Of a DNA stretch of 36,829 nucleotides, positions 8,149-15,367 are shown piece after piece. The stretch comes from Chloroflexota bacterium (GTDB lineage Bacteria > Chloroflexota > Chloroflexia > Chloroheliales > Chloroheliaceae), in contig CADDZM010000015.1 of the NCBI GenBank assembly GCA_902812345.1, positions 1-36,829 on the forward strand, written 5' to 3'. The translations under genes and the position numbers were made by a program. The notes below the pieces were generated by a model. The model did no database searches. It was not told the DNA's origin and saw only the letters and a list, made by a program, of their open reading frames with translations. Positions within the stretch are counted from its first letter, which is position 1, and every line of letters starts with the position of its first letter.

Positions 8149-9759
8149 TCAGGCAATCCAGAGGGTGATAACCACCGTCCAGAGGACTGCCGCAACCAGA
8201 AAAGCCCCACCTGCGGCCAGCCCGTTCCCGGCCAGTTGCCAGAGTCTTTGCTTGACCCGGCTGGTATCTTCCAGCCTGCACCACCAGAAAAGGACGCCCA
8301 GGACAAGATAATAAAGAAAAATCCACACCGGGTGAAAGAGCGGTATCTCCAGCGACGCAAAAGGCAACCCGGCAAAGAACTCGACCACGCTCACAACATA
8401 CGCCAGGAAAAGCCAGCACCACCCGCCCGCGCCCTGGGCCAACCAGCCGAGCCAGGGTAGCATCCCGGCGGCGACCACCAGCCCACCCAGCGCCATAATT
8501 ACGCCAAGCGCCGGCAAGACCAGCAAATTTGTGAGCAGCGAGACGAGCGAGACCCGGTGAAAGTAGTAAATCACCAGCGGCAAAATCATGGCTTCAGCGG
8601 CCAGGGTGCTGCTTAAACCATCTCTTAGAAATTTCAGCCACCCTTTTTGCTTATAATGCCATCCCGGAAGCAGCAGCATCAGGCCGAGCGTCGCCATAAA
8701 AGAAAGCTGGAAGCTGACATCCATCAGCACTTCCGGCTGCCAGAGCGTCAGCAATAAGGCGCTTGTAGCGAGGCCAATCAGGCCGGTGTACTCTTTGCCA
8801 AGCAAAAGGCCCACCTGGGCCATCGCGCCCATAATCCCGGCCCGCAGCACCGCCGGGTTAGCGCCCACCAGCAGCACGTAAAACAGGATTATTCCCAGGG
8901 TCAGCCAGACTACCATCCGCCGCTTGAAGAAACGGCCCAGGGCGAGATTGGTTAACAGGATACCGATGGCAATATTGCTGCCCGATACGGCGATAATGTG
9001 AGCAAGGCCAACTGTCGTAAAGTCCTGGCGCAGGTCAGCAGGCATATCATTTTTATAGCCCAGCAGCAGCCCGACCAGCAGCCCCCCTTCCTCGCCCGGT
9101 ACATAACGGCTCACGATTTGCCGGGTCTGAGCATTTAGTCGGTAGAACCAGCGCCCTATCAAAAAGTCCTGGCCGGTCGCCAGCTTTTCAAGCCGTGGAT
9201 AATCCAGGGTCGTGTAAATCCCCTGCCGTTTTAACCAATCCCGATAGGGGAAGTCGTCGCCGGAAATCTCTTTGGGCTGGGCGAGCGTCCCGCTCAGCCG
9301 CAGCAGTTCGCCCTGCTCCACCTCAACACCGGCGGCAGTCCGGACATACACCTGCCCGCTAACCTCTATTAGCTGGCTGCTGCCGGACAGGCGAATATCT
9401 TTTACTTCCAGCCGAAAAGTCCCGGTGCGGTCGGTATAGAGCGGTTCCGCTGAAACAATCCCGCTCAACGTAACGCCGGGCTGGTCCCGGTAGTACAGCA
9501 GGCCGTCCGGTCCGGTTGAAGGAGCCGCCGAGGCTAACCGCAGCCCGCCCAGGCAGCCCACCAGCAGCACAAGGCCAACCAGCGGAATATTTATGCCCTT
9601 ATCCGTCCCGCCCTTCCACCGGGTATAGAGCCAACCGGTCCCCACCAATAGCAAACACAACCCGGCGGCCCTTAGAAGATTCTGCGCCGGGAAATTGAGC
9701 CAGCCTTGCAGAAAAATGCCGGTCAGCCAGGCGATTGTTATGACCAGAATGGACAGCAT
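8149..9759 (-). CDS. comEC: ComEC/Rec2-family competence membrane protein
   Basis: The 536-residue protein belongs to the ComEC/Rec2 family, which forms the membrane channel for single-stranded DNA uptake. An N-terminal pair of helices and a DUF4131 (OB-like) region cover about residues 1-190; the Competence domain follows, with the characteristic GLLLGYKNDMP, HIIAVSGSNIAI and GANPAVLRAGIMG motifs and about eight further helices. The C-terminal metallo-beta-lactamase-like domain of full-length ComEC (700-800 residues) is absent: the protein ends after the last helices. Such short versions exist in other bacteria. The ribosome site before the ATG at 9759 is weak. Whether it still works in DNA uptake cannot be judged here; no other competence gene is nearby. 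Confidence 0.88.
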   Translation of the reverse strand: MLSILVITIAWLTGIFLQGWLNFPAQNLLRAAGLCLLLVGTGWLYTRWKGGTDKGINIPLVGLVLLVGCLGGLRLASAAPSTGPDGLLYYRDQPGVTLSGIVSAEPLYTDRTGTFRLEVKDIRLSGSSQLIEVSGQVYVRTAAGVEVEQGELLRLSGTLAQPKEISGDDFPYRDWLKRQGIYTTLDYPRLEKLATGQDFLIGRWFYRLNAQTRQIVSRYVPGEEGGLLVGLLLGYKNDMPADLRQDFTTVGLAHIIAVSGSNIAIGILLTNLALGRFFKRRMVVWLTLGIILFYVLLVGANPAVLRAGIMGAMAQVGLLLGKEYTGLIGLATSALLLTLWQPEVLMDVSFQLSFMATLGLMLLLPGWHYKQKGWLKFLRDGLSSTLAAEAMILPLVIYYFHRVSLVSLLTNLLVLPALGVIMALGGLVVAAGMLPWLGWLAQGAGGWCWLFLAYVVSVVEFFAGLPFASLEIPLFHPVWIFLYYLVLGVLFWWCRLEDTSRVKQRLWQLAGNGLAAGGAFLVAAVLWTVVITLWIA

Positions 9760-9805
9760 TTGAATAAGTTTATGATTTGTATTTTAAAATAGGGAACCTG
9801 TTTTT

Positions 9806-9814
9806 ATTATAGCA
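9806..9814 (-). promoter_or_regulatory. Extended -10 promoter for comEC
   Basis: The minus strand reads TGCTATAAT, an extended -10 element, about 47 bases before the comEC start. The -35 region (TTTTCT at 17 bases) is poor, as is common with extended -10 promoters. Confidence 0.45.
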
Positions 9815-9885
9815 CCGCTTCATGAAACAGAAAAGACTTTTAACGTTCCCATTGTTTCCTTCAACGTTCTACGCCGTTTCTTAAT

Positions 9886-9914
9886 TTGCTTGCCAGTTTG
9901 ATATAGGCTATTAT
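9886..9914 (+). promoter_or_regulatory. Promoter of the HTH / Phd / helical-protein operon
   Basis: TTGCTT (9886-9891), 17 bases, TATTAT (9909-9914), followed by an A/T-rich start region. It would give a leader of about 55 bases before the ATG at 9978. Confidence 0.5.
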
Positions 9915-9945
9915 AAAAGCCGTTATAGAGTGCCGGACCCTTCAA

Positions 9946-9973
9946 ATTACTTTCACGAGATTACTTTCACGAG
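9946..9973 (+). repeat. Perfect 14-bp tandem duplication before the HTH gene
   Basis: ATTACTTTCACGAG occurs twice head to tail, the second copy ending 4 bases before the ATG at 9978. Each copy carries a GAG that could act as a weak Shine-Dalgarno, so the duplication sits in the translation start region. Confidence 0.8.
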
Positions 9974-9977
9974 AACA

Positions 9978-10454
9978 ATGTCAAACGAAACTCCTGGCCC
10001 AAAACCAACCACTTCGATTCCGGCTAACCGGCCCCGGTTTGCTTTTATGGACACGGTTGAAGCCGCCGCCCTTCTCAAAAGCGACCGCCTGGCCGTCCTC
10101 AAATACGTGGAAGAAGGCCGGTTGCGCACTTTCGGCGGCAAACCCGGCAACCCGTTTTTGCGCACCGAGGATGTCGAAAAACTGGCCGCCGAACTTCAAA
10201 CCGACCAGGAAACGACGTTGGACCCTAAGACCGTTCACCGCAACGACCCGGTGCGCAAGTTACGGTTAAGGCTGCAGCAGGATGCCAAGTGGCCGGAAAT
10301 AGACGAAGCGGCGATGCGAGCCTGGGCCCACGAACTCGATTTGGTCAGCTTTAACCGTATGCGTCAGACCGCCCGGGAAACCATTGACCGCTTGCAACTC
10401 CTTTTAAAAGTGCTGGATGATGTCGAACCCACCCGGCGCGCCAAAAACCCTTAA
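9978..10454 (+). CDS. Excisionase/MerR-like helix-turn-helix protein
   Basis: The start is set at ATG 9978 (158 residues). A GTG at 9930 in the same frame would add 16 residues but would translate through the tandem duplication. After a short polar N-terminus, residues 23-75 look like a helix_turn_helix_17 or excisionase-type DNA-binding domain (FMDTVEAAALLKSDRLAVLK, then YVEEGRLRTFGGKPGNPFLR with the typical wing and FLRTEDVEKL). The remaining 80 residues are helical and charged without a known domain. It is the first gene of a three-gene operon; a role in autoregulation of that operon is likely but inferred. Confidence 0.72.
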   Translation: MSNETPGPKPTTSIPANRPRFAFMDTVEAAALLKSDRLAVLKYVEEGRLRTFGGKPGNPFLRTEDVEKLAAELQTDQETTLDPKTVHRNDPVRKLRLRLQQDAKWPEIDEAAMRAWAHELDLVSFNRMRQTARETIDRLQLLLKVLDDVEPTRRAKNP

Positions 10455-10493
10455 AGGGGCAGCCAGGTCGGCAATTTAGCAGGTACTACACTT

Positions 10494-10892
10494 ATGGGAA
10501 AAAAATTAACGGTAAGCGAATTAAGGTCTCAACTGGGTACGGTCCTCGACCAACTCGATTCAGGCCAGACCCACTTTGTTATCGAACGCAATAATCAGGA
10601 AGTGGCTGTGCTACTCAGCATGGAAAAGTTCAGGGATATTATGCAAATGCTGGAATTGCTTAATACCCTCGATTTTATCGAAACCGGGGCCGGTGAACTT
10701 GGACAGGAGTTCTCCGACGCGATTTTGCCCGACTTCCCCGACCTGACTATTCTCCGGCCCAGCGATGAGGCTGCCCGCGCCTCTGAAACTTTGCCCAACG
10801 GTCAGGCTACCCCGTCGCGCCCTGCTCCCAACCGGAACGGCTCTTCCATTGAAGACGTGGCGGCTAAACTCGGTATCAGGATTATTAAATAG
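10494..10892 (+). CDS. Phd/YefM-family antitoxin-like protein
   Basis: The N-terminal 50 residues match the Phd/YefM fold: KLTVSELRSQLGTVLDQLDS, then THFVIERNNQEVAVLLSMEK and FRDI. This domain dimerises, binds operator DNA and in toxin-antitoxin pairs neutralises a toxin through the C-terminal tail. Here the tail is longer than usual (132 residues in all), acidic in the middle, then a Pro/Ser-rich linker and a final SSIEDVAAKLGIRIIK segment. No RelE, Doc or PIN toxin gene lies next to it; the next gene is an unrelated helical protein. AGCAGGT provides a ribosome site about 9 bases upstream. It may be a DNA-binding protein rather than a true antitoxin. Confidence 0.75.
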   Translation: MGKKLTVSELRSQLGTVLDQLDSGQTHFVIERNNQEVAVLLSMEKFRDIMQMLELLNTLDFIETGAGELGQEFSDAILPDFPDLTILRPSDEAARASETLPNGQATPSRPAPNRNGSSIEDVAAKLGIRIIK

Positions 10893-10954
10893 CCTAAGAA
10901 CTTTTTAACGGTTACAGATTCATACAAATATGGACTCAAAGGAGCGTACTCAAG

Positions 10955-11458
10955 ATGGAAACCAGCCTGCCCACCTTAATTTCAAAATACGAAGATAAAC
11001 TGGTAGACCAGGCAGCAACTTCTCTCAAGGTAATGTTTGGCGTGGGTTACGCCGATTTGGCCCAGGAAGACCTGGAAGAACGGCTCTACCGCCTCTTTGA
11101 CGCTATGGCCGAAATTACCAGACAGGGCGCGCCTGACCCGACCCTCCTCCGGGAAGTGGTGGATAGCGTGATGGTCACCCCCGTCTACGACGGCTGGAAT
11201 AACCGGGCTATTACCGAAGAGGTTTTGCAGGTTATAGACATGGTTATAAATAAGATAATTGCCACCCAGTTATCCAAACCGGAGCAGGCCGAGGACCGCC
11301 GCAACAGCCAGGAGTTGCTGGCTCTGACCATCCGTAACGCCAAAGACGTGGTGAACGGGCGGGCGCGGCGTTATCTTGAGGAAAAACAAAAGAAGCAGAG
11401 CCGTTGGAGCATTACTGGCAACGAGTCGGAAGAAACGGTGATAGGAGCCGTCAGTTAA
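10955..11458 (+). CDS. Helical protein of unknown function, third gene of the operon
   Basis: The 167-residue protein is predicted to be almost entirely alpha-helical and has no membrane segment or recognised catalytic motif. Notable stretches are ISKYEDKLVDQAATSLKVMF near the N-terminus, a central VVDSVMVTPVYDGWNNR, and a basic C-terminal part (VVNGRARRYLEEKQKKQSRW). AGGAG stands 11 bases before the ATG, so it is well translated. Spacing of 62 bases to the Phd/YefM-like gene and a terminator 40 bases after the stop define it as the last gene of the unit. A distant likeness to sensor/RsbR-type N-terminal helical domains is conceivable but not demonstrable. It does not look like any toxin I know. 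Confidence 0.7.
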   Translation: METSLPTLISKYEDKLVDQAATSLKVMFGVGYADLAQEDLEERLYRLFDAMAEITRQGAPDPTLLREVVDSVMVTPVYDGWNNRAITEEVLQVIDMVINKIIATQLSKPEQAEDRRNSQELLALTIRNAKDVVNGRARRYLEEKQKKQSRWSITGNESEETVIGAVS

Positions 11459-11497
11459 AGCCGGCTCAAGAGCGACACCTAAAATTTATGTTTGTGT

Positions 11498-11541
11498 AAT
11501 AGTGGCTTCGCAAAGCTGAAATATTGCGGAGCTATTATTTT
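11498..11541 (+). terminator. Intrinsic terminator of the HTH/Phd/helical operon
   Basis: AATAG...GCTTCGCAA pairs with TTGCGGAGC...TATT (one G-U pair), loop of about 10 bases, followed by ATTTTACT. It lies 40 bases past the stop of the third gene. Confidence 0.65.
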
Positions 11542-11588
11542 ACTATAAGGAAGCGCTAAAAAAGCAGTAAAAAAACTGTAAAAACTCG

Positions 11589-11617
11589 CTTAAAACCAGC
11601 CTAACCTTCCTTATAAT
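11589..11617 (+). promoter_or_regulatory. Candidate promoter of a short orphan transcript
   Basis: A perfect TATAAT (11612-11617) has a weak CTTAAA -35 at 17 bases. Only about 35 bases separate it from the strong hairpin at 11652, and no plus-strand gene follows, so any transcript would be about 70 nucleotides. Confidence 0.35.
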
Positions 11618-11651
11618 GAATAAGATCTATCTACACTAACCAACCTAACCA

Positions 11652-11691
11652 GTAAGTCCACCCAGTACCGGGATGGACTTACATTATTTTA
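11652..11691 (+). terminator. Strong hairpin terminator with no gene before it
   Basis: GTAAGTCCA (11652-11660) pairs perfectly with TGGACTTAC (11674-11682), with an inner CCC/GGG step, then ATTATTTTA. It points along the plus strand and lies about 110 bases after the operon's own terminator. It may end a small RNA or act as a backup terminator facing the convergent gene at 11720. Confidence 0.6.
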
Positions 11692-11719
11692 TACGCCTTT
11701 TTGGGGCTGGCGTTAAACC

Positions 11720-11968
11720 TCAGCTCTCCCGGAAGAAGTCTACAACCTCGCGGCGTTCTTCGTCTGTTACCATTATCTCGATAAAGTTAATCCGGCTCCA
11801 GGGAAAAAGAACCGACTTTACGCGTGGGGTCAGGTAGGTTACCGGTTTACCGTCGCGTTTGCGCAGGTTGTTACAGGCGAAATAAACGGCGGAAGGGTCG
11901 GGCAAATCTTCCATGTCCGCCAGAATAGGGTCTTCATTCAGGATATGCAAAATAACTGTCTTTGGCAC
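11720..11968 (-). CDS. Conserved 82-residue protein of unknown function
   Basis: The start is a GTG at 11968 with an excellent ribosome site (AAGGAG, 7 bases away). The protein begins VILHILNEDPILADMEDLPD, continues with YFACNNLRKRDGKPVTYL and has a hydrophobic core SVLFPWSRINFIEIMV before an acidic end. I recognise the pattern (HILNEDP ... LPDP ... FPW.RINFIE) as that of a small conserved protein of Chloroflexota genomes with no assigned function; the fold may be a small beta-barrel. It follows the FHA gene after 77 bases on the same strand and could belong to the signalling cluster or be independent. Confidence 0.75.
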   Translation of the reverse strand: MPKTVILHILNEDPILADMEDLPDPSAVYFACNNLRKRDGKPVTYLTPRVKSVLFPWSRINFIEIMVTDEERREVVDFFRES

Positions 11969-12045
11969 GATTAGGCTCCTTATGAATTACTCACGGGTAA
12001 GTGGTTGAAGTTGAAAGCGGGCGTTAAGCCGGGCTGGCCCGGAAA

Positions 12046-12714
12046 TCAGCCCAGCGTTTGTTCCTCGCTGAAGATTGTTTTCAAGATAATGTTGCCCAGG
12101 CGAATTTCATCTCCATTGTGTAATTCGTGCGGCAGCCCTTTTGGCAACAGTTTGCGATTGATAAAAGTCTTGTTGGTGCTGCCCAGGTCGGTCAGAAAGA
12201 CCTGCTCATCCTGGAACGTGAGGGCGGCGTGGCGGCGGCTAACGCCCAACTCCGCCCCTTTATCCTGGGTCAGGTCAATATCGGGAGCATCCTCAAGAAC
12301 CAGGTCACTGCGCCCGATAACCACCTTTTCGTACCTGGGACACTCTATAAACCGCCCGGTATTAAGCACGATAAAACTTATCTCAGGCAGCCAGCGGTTG
12401 ACCACCCTGGCAGATGGGGCGGGCGTTACCGGTATCGCGGGTAGGGGCGGTGGGAAAACCGGGTAATCCGCCTGGACCGGCCCGCCGGTTTTCGCTTCGG
12501 GGGCCGCCTTTTTCGGGTTGGTAGCGTGGCGGCGCGTTACCGGGTTCGGTGGGACCGGCATCACGGGTGGGGCCGCGGGAAGCGAGGTCGAAAAAAGTTC
12601 ACCCAGGTCGAATTCACGGCCTTTTGGCGCGGCAGTTTGTAAGTCCCAGCCGCACTCCGAACAAAACATTGTGCCGTTCATTTGTTCCGTTTTGCAATGT
12701 GGGCAAACAATCAT
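12046..12714 (-). CDS. Zinc-ribbon and FHA domain protein
   Basis: The 222-residue protein starts with a zinc ribbon (Cys4, Cys7, Cys18, Cys21 in CPHCKTEQMNGTMFCSECG), passes through a Pro/Ala-rich linker (about 40-105) and ends in an FHA domain (about 115-215). The phosphothreonine-binding residues are in place: VIGRSD, SRRHAAL and LGSTNKTFIN, with NGDEIRLG after it. FHA domains read the product of Ser/Thr kinases; the kinase, phosphatase and VWA genes just upstream make the partner obvious. No membrane segment is present. It has its own promoter at 12808-12836, so its level can be set apart from the kinase. Confidence 0.9.
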   Translation of the reverse strand: MIVCPHCKTEQMNGTMFCSECGWDLQTAAPKGREFDLGELFSTSLPAAPPVMPVPPNPVTRRHATNPKKAAPEAKTGGPVQADYPVFPPPLPAIPVTPAPSARVVNRWLPEISFIVLNTGRFIECPRYEKVVIGRSDLVLEDAPDIDLTQDKGAELGVSRRHAALTFQDEQVFLTDLGSTNKTFINRKLLPKGLPHELHNGDEIRLGNIILKTIFSEEQTLG

Positions 12715-12807
12715 AACCCTATCCCTCTAGATTCAACCAGGCAAATTTAAGTACAAAAAGAATCCATTTCAGACCTATCACACTTATTCTGGAGCCGCGT
12801 TACCTTA

Positions 12808-12836
12808 ATTATAAAGCCTGTAAGGTTCGTTTTCAA
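12808..12836 (-). promoter_or_regulatory. Sigma70 promoter of the FHA gene
   Basis: On the minus strand TTGAAA (12831-12836), 17 bases, TATAAT (12808-12813). Both hexamers and the spacing are close to consensus; the start codon is about 95 bases downstream. Confidence 0.65.
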
Positions 12837-12885
12837 TGAGGGCTTACTAAAAAACTAATAATTTTTACGGCGGGAAAGGAGCATA

Positions 12886-14241
12886 TTAATCAAAATCGGT
12901 TGCCAGACCCCGCGTGCCGTACTTGATGTGTTTGCGGCCACCGCTGCTGGTCGTGCCGCGCTGCTCCAGGTTCCGAATTTCCTGAAGCACCTGGTTCGCC
13001 AGGTCTCCCTCACCAATATTGAGCAGGCGGGTCGAAACCGCTGTCAGCCGCTGAGTACCGCTTTTAATATCACCTCTGGCAATATCCTGCCAGGCTTTGG
13101 CCTGCAGCCGGTAAGCCGTCACTTTTTCAATCAAACTTTTAACATCCGGGTCAATCGCAATCCCGGCGGTATTGTCGGAAAAACTAAGCCCCATAGCCAT
13201 TTTTAGCTGGACGTTTGGTTTTTCGGTTCCGGCCGGTTGGAAGGCTAAGCGTACGCTCCCGGCTGGCAAAACGCCCGGTTCGCAATTGGACGCGACCATT
13301 TCCAGGAGCAAAGTATAACGAGTATGGAGCGTCAACGGCCCCAGATTATACTCGACTGCGCCGTCCGGCATAGGCCTGGCGGGTAGTTCGGCAATAATCG
13401 GCGACACCCGGTGTATTTGCTGCAGCCGTATTTGAGGTGAGAGTTCAAACCGTAAGTTACTGACCGGCGTGACAGTATTGCGCAGGGTCTTTATTTTCTT
13501 CAAAAAGGTGGACATTATTTTGTCGGCGCTGGCAATATACTCGGTATTGCCGCCACATTGGGCCGCCACGGTTTCCAGCAAATCTTCGTTCCAGTCAATC
13601 CCCACACCCATCGCGTGGATAGCAATCCTCTGGCGGGCTGCTTCCTGGCCCAACTGCACGCAGCGGTCGGCGTCACCGTAAGTCTGGCCGTCGGTAAGGA
13701 GGAGCAAGAAATTAAGGGAAGTTTGCTCGGCTGCCGGCTTCATTTCATTGATACCGGCGTAGAGACCATTTGCCAGTTCAGTACCGCCTCTGGCGTCAAT
13801 GCTGTCAATATGGTGCTTGATAGTTTCTTTCGAGGTAACTTTCTGGCAACTGACTACAACCGTGGCCCGGTCGTTAAAGCTGACCAGTGAGAAATAGTCG
13901 CTGGGGGTTAGCGCGTCTACGAGGCGGCGGGCTGCCGCTTTGAGGGCATAAAGTTTTTCGCCCCGCATCGAACTGCTCTGGTCGAGGACAAGCGCGATGT
14001 TAAGCGGGGTGCGCTGGATGTCCCGGCGGTCTTTACCCAGTAACACTTTAAGCAGCACATAGACAACCTGGCTTTCCCTGGTTGCGGGGAAAATTTGAAA
14101 AGCGGGCACAAAGTCAATATTGAGGAATTCTTCGTCAGGGTCTTTTTGTTCATCCACGCGAACCAGGCCCAGTTCGGAGGAAGTATCGCAGGTATTTTTT
14201 ATCGAATGAGGGTTGAGTTCATCGAAATTAGTTGATTCCAT
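12886..14241 (-). CDS. von Willebrand factor A domain protein
   Basis: The 451-residue protein contains a VWA domain at about residues 80-250. The MIDAS metal site is complete: ALVLDQSSSM gives Asp87, Ser89 and Ser91, GGTELANG the Thr, and LLLTDGQTYGD the second Asp. The C-terminal part is a beta-rich region (SPQIRLQQIHRVSP ...) followed by a helical region typical of the inter-alpha-trypsin-inhibitor-like or YfbK-type VWA proteins. There is no signal peptide or membrane helix, so it is cytoplasmic. GGAAG lies 7 bases before the ATG. Sitting between phosphatase and FHA genes, it is likely a scaffold of the kinase module. Confidence 0.9.
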   Translation of the reverse strand: MESTNFDELNPHSIKNTCDTSSELGLVRVDEQKDPDEEFLNIDFVPAFQIFPATRESQVVYVLLKVLLGKDRRDIQRTPLNIALVLDQSSSMRGEKLYALKAAARRLVDALTPSDYFSLVSFNDRATVVVSCQKVTSKETIKHHIDSIDARGGTELANGLYAGINEMKPAAEQTSLNFLLLLTDGQTYGDADRCVQLGQEAARQRIAIHAMGVGIDWNEDLLETVAAQCGGNTEYIASADKIMSTFLKKIKTLRNTVTPVSNLRFELSPQIRLQQIHRVSPIIAELPARPMPDGAVEYNLGPLTLHTRYTLLLEMVASNCEPGVLPAGSVRLAFQPAGTEKPNVQLKMAMGLSFSDNTAGIAIDPDVKSLIEKVTAYRLQAKAWQDIARGDIKSGTQRLTAVSTRLLNIGEGDLANQVLQEIRNLEQRGTTSSGGRKHIKYGTRGLATDFD

Positions 14242-14389
14242 TTAATACTTCCATAAATTGCCCAGGTCCATGCCGATACTAATAAACACGCCTTTCACCT
14301 TGAACCTGAGAAGCCTTCGGGATACGGGGAAATCAAAATATTTTTCAAGCGAAAGTCCTGCTAAAGAATAACCCGGACCTTTCCCCGAT

Positions 14390-15316
14390 TTAAAATTTCG
14401 CGATGACCACCGTGACGTTATCCACCCCCCCGGCCCCATTGGCCGCCTCGACCAGGCTTTCACAGGCTTCCAGCGCTGAGCCGCTCGTTTTAAGGGTTTG
14501 TTCAATGGCGCTATCCGGCACCAGTTCCCATAAACCGTCACTGCACAGCAGCATGGCCGCGACATCGGTTAGCGGCAGCAGCTCGACATCAGGTTCAATC
14601 TGGGGTTTCTGGCCGACCGTCATGTAAAGGACACTGCGTTGCGGGCTGGACTGGGCTTCTTCAGGGGTGAGAGTGCCCATATCCACCAGGCGCTGCACGA
14701 TGGAGTGGTCGTGCGTAACCTGGCGCAATTTCCCACTACTTTTCTCCAGGACGTATAACCGGCTGTCCCCGACGTGGCCGATAATGGCAGTCTGGCCGAT
14801 TAAGACCGCGCAAGTCAGGGTTGTTCCCATCGAAGTCCGGGTCTGGTAGCCTTCCTGCAAAATGGCCTGGTTAGCGTCTTCCATTGAAAAGGCCAGGGCT
14901 TCCAGGGGCGACTCGCCGTCACGGCCCGGTTGGCGTCCTTCCAAACTCGGCAAGTAGAAATTACGTAAGACGCCTTCACTTATTTTGCGGACAGCCAGGT
15001 TACTGGCAACTTCCCCGTTTTCGTGTCCGCCCATGCCATCGGCAACGGCCAGAAAGGTAAAGACCAGTTCCGGGCCGACGTTATTCAGGCGCGGAACCGA
15101 AGCCGTAAAGGCGCTGAAACTATCTTCGTTGTTGGTCCTTATCCGGCCCACGTTGGTTAAAAAGGCTAACTCGACCTGGTTGGCTGCCAGTCGCTGGGCC
15201 GCTATGCCTTTAACCGGTGATGCCGCCCCGTTAGATTTACGGTTTTTAGGAGCAGGCCGGTTCTCCCGCAGGGCGGTATTGGCCGGTTTCGCCCGGCGTC
15301 TGGGTGTCTCATCCAT
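14390..15316 (-). CDS. PP2C-family Ser/Thr protein phosphatase
   Basis: The 308-residue protein has a basic, disordered N-terminus (residues 1-45) and a PP2C catalytic domain. All metal-binding acids are visible: NNEDSF (Glu64, Asp65), VADGMGGHENGE (Asp93, Gly94), LLCSDGLWE (Asp260) and VDNVTVVI (Asp299); GHVGDSRLYV is also typical. It lacks membrane segments and resembles stand-alone PrpC/Stp1-type enzymes that reverse Hanks-type kinase action. AAGGA stands 9 bases before the ATG. The gene starts 51 bases after the kinase-propeller gene, so the pair is almost certainly cotranscribed. Confidence 0.94.
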   Translation of the reverse strand: MDETPRRRAKPANTALRENRPAPKNRKSNGAASPVKGIAAQRLAANQVELAFLTNVGRIRTNNEDSFSAFTASVPRLNNVGPELVFTFLAVADGMGGHENGEVASNLAVRKISEGVLRNFYLPSLEGRQPGRDGESPLEALAFSMEDANQAILQEGYQTRTSMGTTLTCAVLIGQTAIIGHVGDSRLYVLEKSSGKLRQVTHDHSIVQRLVDMGTLTPEEAQSSPQRSVLYMTVGQKPQIEPDVELLPLTDVAAMLLCSDGLWELVPDSAIEQTLKTSGSALEACESLVEAANGAGGVDNVTVVIAKF

Positions 15317-15367
15317 TTTGGTCGTCCTTAATTTTCAGGTTGCACGTAACGGCGGTGCTCCTCATGT

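Noticed and set aside
8105-8422. Small minus-strand open frames at the end of comEC
   Set aside because: They overlap the comEC reading frame in other phases and show no family pattern or ribosome site.
10494-11458. Classical type II toxin-antitoxin pair
   Set aside because: The Phd/YefM-like protein is clear, but the following protein has no RelE, Doc, PIN or HipA-like features and is larger and more helical than typical partner toxins.
12005-12466. Plus-strand open frame of 153 codons across the FHA gene
   Set aside because: It is antisense to a clear FHA and zinc-ribbon protein, has no ribosome site and its translation is low in recognisable motifs.
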